64,000 nt of DNA. Source: Siphonodentalium dalli. Taxonomy: Eukaryota; Mollusca; Scaphopoda; Gadilida; Siphonodentaliidae. The notes below the pieces were generated by a model. That model was not told where the DNA came from and made no database searches. It saw only the letters and a program-made list of their open reading frames with translations. Where the stretch lies: NCBI GenBank assembly GCA_032622095.1, contig CP136066.1, positions 51,306,911 to 51,370,910 of the forward strand, given 5' to 3'. How positions within the stretch are numbered: position 1 is the first letter of the stretch; every line of letters begins with the position of its first letter. The position numbers and the translations under genes are program-made. Shown in pieces: positions 56,863 through 64,000 of this stretch.

Positions 56863-58980
56863 ACGGCCGAATTCTGGTCCCTGGTCTAGACCACCCTAAT
56901 AATCACGGTGTTCCATGTCTGGACCTGGTCTCGCGAAACCACCTGGTCTCGATTTAGATTAGGCGGATTATTGTTCAATCAACGACGATCGGTGTATCGA
57001 CGGACAAAGGCACACTTGGTGCTCGAACAATATGATTGCGTTCACGTCGCGAATAGTTGAGCATTAATGTAACGGGTTATCACCGAACACGTGCGGTGTG
57101 TCGTCTTTATTAGCATGTGATTAGAGTGTCTCCATGTGGATGGTGGGGGTGTTGTCTATATTTCCAATCCGCTCCATCCAAAGTTGGGGGGGGGGTGAGA
57201 CACCCCAAGTTCCCATGTCGCCACGACCCTACCATTATGTTTATTTATTATGATAACCGATTTTGATGTCAGCGGTTTGAGTAAATGTTTTAGTTGAGTA
57301 AAAAAAAAAAAATTCACGGCCGATGGAACCACCCATGGCCTATACGTGGCTATACATTGTTTATATATCACCTCCCCATGCACCGAATAATCAGTCTCAT
57401 AGACCGCCCTTTTAGATCTCGACCCAAAAATATAATGGGCTAAAAACAATTGCGTTCAATCATTTCAGTTGCCATCATTCCAATTTCCAAGAATCCAAAT
57501 GGTAAGACATTATTGGAACAAGGACGATTAACAAAATGTACGTTAAAATAAGAATTTCTCAGAGATTTCTAGGGTTTGGTTTGATTTGTTAGGGTTTATC
57601 GTCGATCTAGCCGCTTGGCCACACACGACGTTGTCAATTTTACGGGCGAAGGAAAGACCACGCAGGGGCCTAATTTTACCGAGAAATCGTCCCACTGCGT
57701 GCAGAAACCACTGATCCCCGGAAAGCAACTGACAAACTTGCCCAGATACACGATTCCGGTCACCCTCCCTATGACGGGGTTCGAACCAGCTTCGTCAGCG
57801 CTGGACGGACTGTGACGGTGTAATGTACCTGGCACTCTACCGACTGAACCACCGGGGCCCCCCGAGATTTCTACGGACACAAGATAGTAAACTCCATTCT
57901 TGTATTTCTTTTTCAGCAAATGCGTTTAAATAAAAGAATCATAAATTTATATATTTTGATTTGTTTTCTTCTATTTTTGTTATGTTTTTCATTTTATTTT
58001 AATGTTTTGAATTTTTGTTTTTCCTCTTTACTGTTTTTTTTTTTTTTGCTTTACGTTTATAATAAAATTACTTAAAACATCAGTATTATTCTTGTTCAAA
58101 ACACTGGAATAATCTACGTGAATGGGCCGTACGAGTAATCCGCATTAAGAAGCATTCCAACGTCAATGTTATGAATACGCCGGGAAAGCCCCGCATCCCG
58201 CCCATGTGATGTGAGACGAAAATGAAAATCCGATGTGCCATTCACTGTTATGTCGGGTCGCCCATGCTCATCCACAGCAAATCGCCGGGGTACGCGCACG
58301 CATGATTGTTACATTTATGATAGGTGACATTATATAAAACACAGTTACACTAGATCATTTCTAATGTCCAGTTAAAAGCCAGCTTGTGATTGCTCAAACT
58401 ATTCACCATCGTGCGAATGACTGGCTTACAATCAAACTAATAATCCGTATTAGAGTTCTGCACCATAAATATATTCTCGACACCACACTTCGCTATTCTC
58501 GTCTCAGGATCAAGTCTCGGTTTATACAAAAATCTCAGACCAGGGGGGGACTAGGTCTCAGTTGCAGACTATTATCTATAACACACATAATTATGGATTA
58601 TATTAAATCTTGTCCAGTTCATATATAATTATAATCTTTACTCTACACGACATACACATATAACACAATTACAATTTGGTTAACATAAAGTTAAATGCTT
58701 CCAAAAAATACTTATGTTTCTGTTACCAAAACTTGTACGTTACCACATGGTTCGAATTATGAACAAACCGACAAAGGCTTGAATGACAATAAGAAGGCAA
58801 ACCTTGGTTTACGCAAACCTGAGTTTCAAAAAGACGAGAATACGGACCAGTGCTGACCAATAATCCCAGCTTACTCGCATCGAAGCTGGGTAACACATCG
58901 CGATCACCGTGGTTTCGGCCTGGTCTAGACTATAGTTTACATGAAACCCTGGTCTAGACCAGGGACCAGAATTCGGCCGT
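56863..58980. mobile_element. TIR element copy 2 (2.1 kb)
   Basis: ACGGCCGAATTCTGGTCCCT at 56863 and its exact inverted copy ending at 58980 are terminal inverted repeats, each followed inward by GGTCTAGACC. Left ~200 bases and right ~480 bases match the ends of the split element at 38314-53852. A SINE (57571-57862) lies inside. No transposase recognised. Flanking duplication not resolved (ATAG versus ATAA). Confidence 0.65.
57571..57862 (-). repeat. tRNA-derived SINE, copy 3
   Basis: On the minus strand there is a CCCCGGTGGTTCAGTCGG head with A box (TTCAGTCGGTAGAGTGCC), B box GGTTCGAACCCC near 57787, a body with CGTGTATCTGGGCAAGTTTG and TTGACAACGTCGTG, and a tail of AAACC/AACAA repeats. This is the best preserved of the three SINE copies and defines the family. 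Confidence 0.8.
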
Positions 58981-59302
58981 ATAAGTCACCACTAATACAA
59001 TTAATGAAAGAGTTTGATGAAATGAGTGGTATTGATTGACAAATATTAAACATTCTTGAGGAATCAAAAGTGACTTGCCAAATGAAAATATTTTTGCCAA
59101 TGGCAAATTCGGCAAGTAGCAGCGCGAATACTGGCAGCATGTACAGAACACAAATGCCAAACAACCAATATGTATCGAGATGCCCGACGAGGACGAAGTG
59201 TGTGCATCATACTTCCCTGACAATAATCGCGGACCCCGTGAGACACATGCACTCTGCACGACACAAGCAGGATAAGTTGCATCGAAAGCAACGGCGTGAC
59301 TG

Positions 59303-59782
59303 ACGCTGATGGGGTCATTGTCACAAGGCTCCGATCACATTCGTAGCCAGTTCTTTTAATCGATCACAAATGTAGCCAGCTTTTCTATGGCGATCACATT
59401 TGTAGCCAGCTGTTCATATTCAGGCGAGCCTCAATGAACACGATCAGGTTAATCTAATTTTTCTGAGTTGATGGATGAACAACAACTTGAATTTAGTTTT
59501 GATATTAGTTCATCTAATAACCTGATGTTTCTGATCAATGTCGTTGGAATGCTCGAATTATAATCCATTATAAGTTGATAAACGAAGTCAGTTTTGGAGC
59601 ATGACGTCGACATTTTAGTCACGAACGTGATGACGTCATATTTCGGGCAATATAAACCACGAATTAGAAAAGCTGGCTACGAATGTGATCGCCGGTGAAA
59701 AATAGCTGGCTACATTTGTGATCCATTTAAAAAGCTGTCTACGAATGTGACCGGAGCCTTGTGACAATGACCCCATCAGCGT
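59303..59782. mobile_element. 480-bp MITE with iterated subterminal motif
   Basis: ACGCTGATGGGGTCATTGTC opens the element and its inverted copy closes it. Inverted similarity extends about 110 bases. Each end carries three copies of GATCACAWWTGTAGCCAGCT or a near variant, in opposite orientation at the two ends. The centre is AT-rich and non-coding. Repeated subterminal motifs of this type can be transposase-binding sites in DNA transposons; that role is inferred. Confidence 0.75.
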
Positions 59783-60474
59783 GACCCGCAGTGTGCGGAA
59801 AAAAACACCTAACCGCTGCAGGACGCACTCAGGTTGGACCAATGGGTTTAATAGAGGGCATCGCCTCAAGCAAAAGATAGAGCAGTAGCGCAATACGATT
59901 ACAAAACAGTGGAAGCTAAGAGAGCCACGACGGTAACACATAGAGGGACATGGAGATCCAAATGGCGGGAGGGTGGGATCGAAGCTAGCTTACAGTTGAA
60001 ATTTACATGCCGGAAATGGAGAGCGCAATTAACAATTTCCGCGATATTACAAAACGCAGAACGCGTCTCATTTACGGGACGATACATGGAATACATGGCA
60101 TAGATTGGATCTCTTATAAATCACCCCAAACCTGATTGACTCTGAGTGGACTACATGAAACCCAAATCTCAAAGTTCATCGAAGTTTATGTTCCTGGATG
60201 ACTCGATAAGACCGCCGACACCAGAAATAGTTTACCCACATTTGATGGTTTTCCGCGATATGAATATCAATATTGTCAAGTACACGATATATATCGAACA
60301 TAATTTGTTTAATGTCTTCAATTGTGTTTGGAAAGTCCCACTCGAAAAAAGAACTATATCCCGGAACAGTGTGATTTGGTTTTAAGATTAGTTTATCGCC
60401 ATAAAAGTCTAAACGCACAAACAACACACATGGGAAACATCAGTCAAGTCAAACACAAGAGTTCTAATTTGCTG
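59783..60474. other. spacer, no gene seen
   Basis: Nothing recognised. Confidence 0.35.
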
Positions 60475-60660
60475 CCATTTTTCTGAGTAGCGTGACAAAA
60501 TCGTCATTCAGATTACCGCTCTAATTCTGTTAAACCTTTCAGTGCCAAGTCCGATTTTTGTATCAACCCATTTTTCTGAGTAGCGTGACAAAATCGTCAT
60601 CCAGATTACCGCTCTAATTCTGTTAAACCTTTCAGTGCCAAGTCCGATTTTTGTATCAAC
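60475..60660 (+). repeat. 93-bp tandem duplication
   Basis: Two direct copies of a unit beginning CCATTTTTCTGAGTAGCGTG and ending TTTTTGTATCAAC are almost identical (one visible difference, ATTCAG/ATCCAG). Recent event. Confidence 0.9.
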
Positions 60661-62084
60661 CCATATTTCCTTGATCATTTTCATATTTATTGATTATAAT
60701 AATGTGATACATTGATGGAAATAGCTCTTAGAGATTGAGTAGTTTTATTGTTTGCTCAGAATTCCAACAGAGTCATGGCTACCACCGATCCAATGTGTTA
60801 ACCGGTACACCGAAGCCGCGGCGTTATCGCGGTATGCATTGGTACCGATACATGTATGTTCAAGGTAAAATCCCATATAAGTCATTGACAGTCTCTGGTC
60901 GTGTTTGTAAGCGAAACTTAGATGGCGACATCGTTCGCGGCAGTAAGTTTGTGTTAAGTTGCGCGTAATCAAGGTTTTGGGCAGTCACATTGTGAGTACA
61001 AATGACCGCGATATCGGCGAGTCGTGTTCATATTGATTGTAAAACAGGCGATGTTCGTTGGACATATGGACAGCCTATACGCCGAATAGATAACACCAGT
61101 TGGCACCGTCGTAAAAATCACAGTTTTAACAGAGCGGTAACTATGGGTCATAGCATGCCATCTGAATAATACCGATATATGCATGGCAACACGTCCAGTG
61201 TATTGCTGACGATCGCATCTATGTGGTATCCAAATGGCATTTGACCCACACAGAGGTGACCTCACTATTGACCGCAATATTGTTATTGGATTACTGGCAG
61301 CTACAGTGCACGTCAGACGTAACAGCAGGATATAGAACCGATTCGATTTATGAGGAAACATCAAACATGTACAGGTACAAGCAGTGTGAATTTTACCTGC
61401 CATCAAAATTAACGTTGAGAAATGTATAATCCCGTGTAAAATTGCGCGCGCTCTCAATGACCAGATGTACCTAAGTATGGAATGTGGCATCGATAGCCAT
61501 TCCACAAGTTTGTTTCCCTCACGCCCGACTATTCCCCAACCACGTCCCTGAATGATTCCCAAACTCCGCGACAAGTTGCAGCAACTGGGAAAGTGCTATA
61601 CTGTACATAGCAAATGCCGTTGTTCTTCGACAACGACTTTAGATCACCAGTGGGGGGGGGGGGGGGGGCGTGGTGGGGGGGGGGGGGGGGGTTGGCTTAA
61701 ATTTTGACGAGTCAGAATCAGTATTTTTGGTTTGATTCTTGTAAAAGCAGCTGATTCACTGGAGAAATGCTATATGTAATGTATTGTGAGGCCTGCCAGC
61801 ACAATTGGGCGCGAACCCTCAAAATTTGGTTATCACGTTCCTGAAATGAAGTCAACTCTCGGAAGTGGCTAGTTGTCGCTCGATGGATATAAACAAACCC
61901 TTTTTGTGTGCAAAATCATCGAATTGCTACGTCCTCAATGTCTACTTCCAGTCTTCAGTGTGTAGGTTAAAAAAATAAGTACACAAAATGTTAAGTACTA
62001 CACTGGTACATGTATCACTAACTACTCATGGGCGACTCAAGGAGCTACTACTTCAACATATCCTCGCGCAAATACGCACAAAAT
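60661..62084. other. spacer with poly-G tracts, no gene seen
   Basis: Two poly-G runs at about 61652-61668 and 61675-61691. Their length may be unreliable. Open frames between 60735 and 61574 are not protein-like enough to call. Confidence 0.4.
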
Positions 62085-62330
62085 CGACCTATGATGTGAA
62101 ATAGATACATAATTGATTATTTGATTCTGAAATAAGCAGACAATGGAGTCATAGCTGTTATTTCGTTTTATGGCACGGGCCACCGTGAAAACACATGTTA
62201 AACGTACACCTGAAAAGTCGTGTCATTGCCCGCACATAATCATCACATTATCGACTCAAAATGCGGCGATTCTATGCAGATTATCTACCTAAAACAAGTT
62301 CTTTATAAGCAGATAATGTACGGGTTTTCG
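62085..62330 (-). repeat. palindromic interspersed repeat, copy 4 (inverted)
   Basis: Reverse-oriented member: TTATTTGATTCTGAAATAAG, TTTCGTTTTATGGCACGGGCC, CATTATCGACTCAAAATGCG and TTTATAAGCAGATAATGTAC in this order. Confidence 0.75.
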
Positions 62331-63562
62331 GCTGAAATAATTTTGAACATGTCTCATTTTGAGCAATCATTCGGGTGATAATCAGTGATCGCGAGACTGA
62401 TAGGAAACTTTGGCGCGACCTTTTTTACCAACCATTTCGTTCATTCCGCGAAACAATAGAAACAGTGTTGGAGTACAAAAGGTTGGACACGTGGTTGGAC
62501 GACAGTAAAGTGGCGGACCAAGTAATGGCAGCGACCGGACGTAGGCATTAGTACGCTTGCCATGTCTCGAAATATGTTCAGCCGGGCAATTGCGAGGGAC
62601 TTTGTGGCAAATATTGACTCCAGTTGATAAATATACCGGCTTCATATCCTCAGAAAAATACTTTCCATATATGCAGGTCGAAGCAATTTTCCAGCTGTTT
62701 AAATTTTTTCGCGCAGAAGTAAAACACCCTCTTTAGTTGTATTGTTATGTCTTCAATGCATTTTGATAGGACATTCAAGTATTTATCGACTAATTTAGAC
62801 GCCGGAACAAATTTAAAAGCGAATATTAGGTGTATTTTGGAGCGCAAACTGCCAATTGGCTTTAACCAAGTGTGATGTTTTTCAGCAGTCGTCCCACAAA
62901 CCAAGCGATCTTACCAATGTAGTCAGTAATGAGTTCACCGGCTTGCGATAGTGAACGTCCCCAATAATGGAGATATAGAACATCAATATAATAATTATGA
63001 AGACGTGGCAGGTTGCATGCATGTGAGTCCGATACAAAACGCTGATGATATAAAAGACACACAAACTGAGTCGGCCGTAACGGATTTCACCAGGTGATGC
63101 ATTGAGACATAGAGGCTACATATTTTGTTGTTTGTTACGTTTGAGGAACAAGGCATTTCTCAGGGTGAGTTACGCATATAGTTCAAACTTTCAAAAGTGG
63201 ATGTCACACATTTTTCGTAGGAACCTTTGTGGTTAAAGTAACGTGTTATGTTTTAAAATATGCAGTATGTTAAAACCTTCACACGGTTACAATCCATTGT
63301 TGCTTTTATGAGAGTATTTGTTATACAATACTACAAACAGAAGACACATGGGGTCGGGTGTACAGGTTAATTAACTTAGATAAAGCACGTTAGAAATATC
63401 ACACTTACACATACAAGAGTGTCGTCGGATATTTGTGTTGAGGTAGAGCATAATCGAATATATGCCACACAAGAAAACCAATGTAAGAAATGGTAACGCG
63501 CTCAAGATCATATATTATATACCCATGATTGTAATTATAGAATATAAAATATATTGGTTTCA
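62331..63562. other. AT-rich spacer, no gene seen
   Basis: Only the short GTGTATTTTGGAGCGCAAAC match to about bases 34-53 is notable, near 62829. Confidence 0.35.
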
Positions 63563-63815
63563 CGAATGACCAACTCATAATTCCGTTAAAACAACTAATC
63601 CTTCAAATTATTACAACTATATACGGCTTATCACTGAAGGTTTCTCATGCATCTCACCAGAATTCCCAATTACACCTTTTACCGGACTCGGCCTCCGGGT
63701 CGCAGTTCGAATTTTAATCCGTCCCAAAAATTCCCATTTCTATAAATAATGGCCCATGGCCCATGTATACCAAGAATCAGCGAAACATACACGCGGAGCG
63801 CGAAATAATATAATG
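63563..63815 (+). repeat. dispersed repeat copy (partner at 2.7-3.35 kb)
   Basis: Contiguous version of the repeat found in two pieces at 2690-2812 and 3235-3352; shares CTCATAATTCCGTTAAAACA, CACTGAAGGTTTCTCAT, CACCTTTTACCGGACTCGG and GTCCCAAAAATTCCCA. Confidence 0.6.
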
Positions 63816-64000
63816 GTCTGTAGTATACATATCGGGGTCCAGCGGATACCACCTGCAGTAACAGAGCATGTATCACGGCGCATCTCTATAGCGAGATATG
63901 GTATCGACAGTGATGCTCATAACTCACACTCATATCTTACTTTGAACAGTAATGTGCAGTTGTCTGTCCAAAAAGAGGACCATCTTTCTTTGAGAGATTC

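Noticed and set aside
57777-57862. tRNA-like A and B boxes suggesting a tRNA gene
   Set aside because: The sequence continues into a conserved SINE body and tail also found at 36434 and 38635; no proper acceptor stem was seen.
61652-61691. Poly-G tracts as a possible structural (G-quadruplex) element
   Set aside because: Length is not reliable in raw sequence and no conserved partner or gene context is visible.

Overview
This window looks like invertebrate animal genomic DNA. The background is AT-rich and intergenic, no bacterial-type gene organisation is visible, and no intact host protein gene could be established. The mix of tRNA-derived SINEs, LINE 3' ends, a Ty3/Gypsy retrotransposon, a Mutator-like transposase, a tyrosine-recombinase (DUF3504/Crypton-like) gene, TTAA MITEs, long hairpins and what looks like a Helentron-type rolling-circle array fits a lophotrochozoan, most likely a mollusc. 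The taxon is inference; no marker gene fixes it. Almost every coding region found is broken by frameshifts, stops or insertions, so the window is essentially a repeat graveyard.

Layout. 0-5 kb: AT-rich spacer with a (GAY)n block at 0.8-1.3 kb and one copy of a dispersed repeat that recurs at 63.6 kb. 5.2-7.0 kb (minus): degenerate Mutator-like transposase. 7.1-13.7 kb (minus): an SGNH-hydrolase-like gene split by a 5.96-kb insertion (7576-13538) with very long terminal inverted repeats, a 3-bp target duplication and two convergent broken genes of unknown families. Two ~490-bp TTAA MITEs are nested inside it. 14.3-15.4 kb: unrecognised short coding-like blocks. 17.0-23.0 kb (minus): decayed Ty3/Gypsy element (gag, protease, RT, RNase H, integrase) with a tRNA-Pro-like primer-binding site at 22951-22968 and no recognisable 3' LTR. 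23-31 kb: mostly spacer with minisatellites, a LINE 3' end, a palindromic repeat family and a long hairpin. 31.3-34.0 kb: two inverted clusters of the palindrome GCCGCTAGCGGC, followed by a broken tyrosine recombinase gene (34.0-35.6 kb, minus). 36.4-37.8 kb: a SINE and a truncated LINE. 38.3-53.9 kb: a terminal-inverted-repeat element whose relative lies at 56.9-59.0 kb; it is split by a 13-kb head-to-tail array of three rolling-circle-like units (40245-53268). 54-64 kb: more palindromic repeats, a 480-bp MITE and AT-rich spacer.

The two most interesting structures are the long-TIR element at 7576-13538, where removing the insert plus one ATC copy rejoins the interrupted SGNH reading frame, and the tandem array at 40245-53268. 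All three array units share a TATACAAG start, a subterminal CTTGTATA, a 9-bp-stem hairpin and a T|T junction, as described for Helentron/Helitron2 elements, but they carry very different GC-rich or repeat-rich interiors. All statements are from reading by eye; no database search was run.
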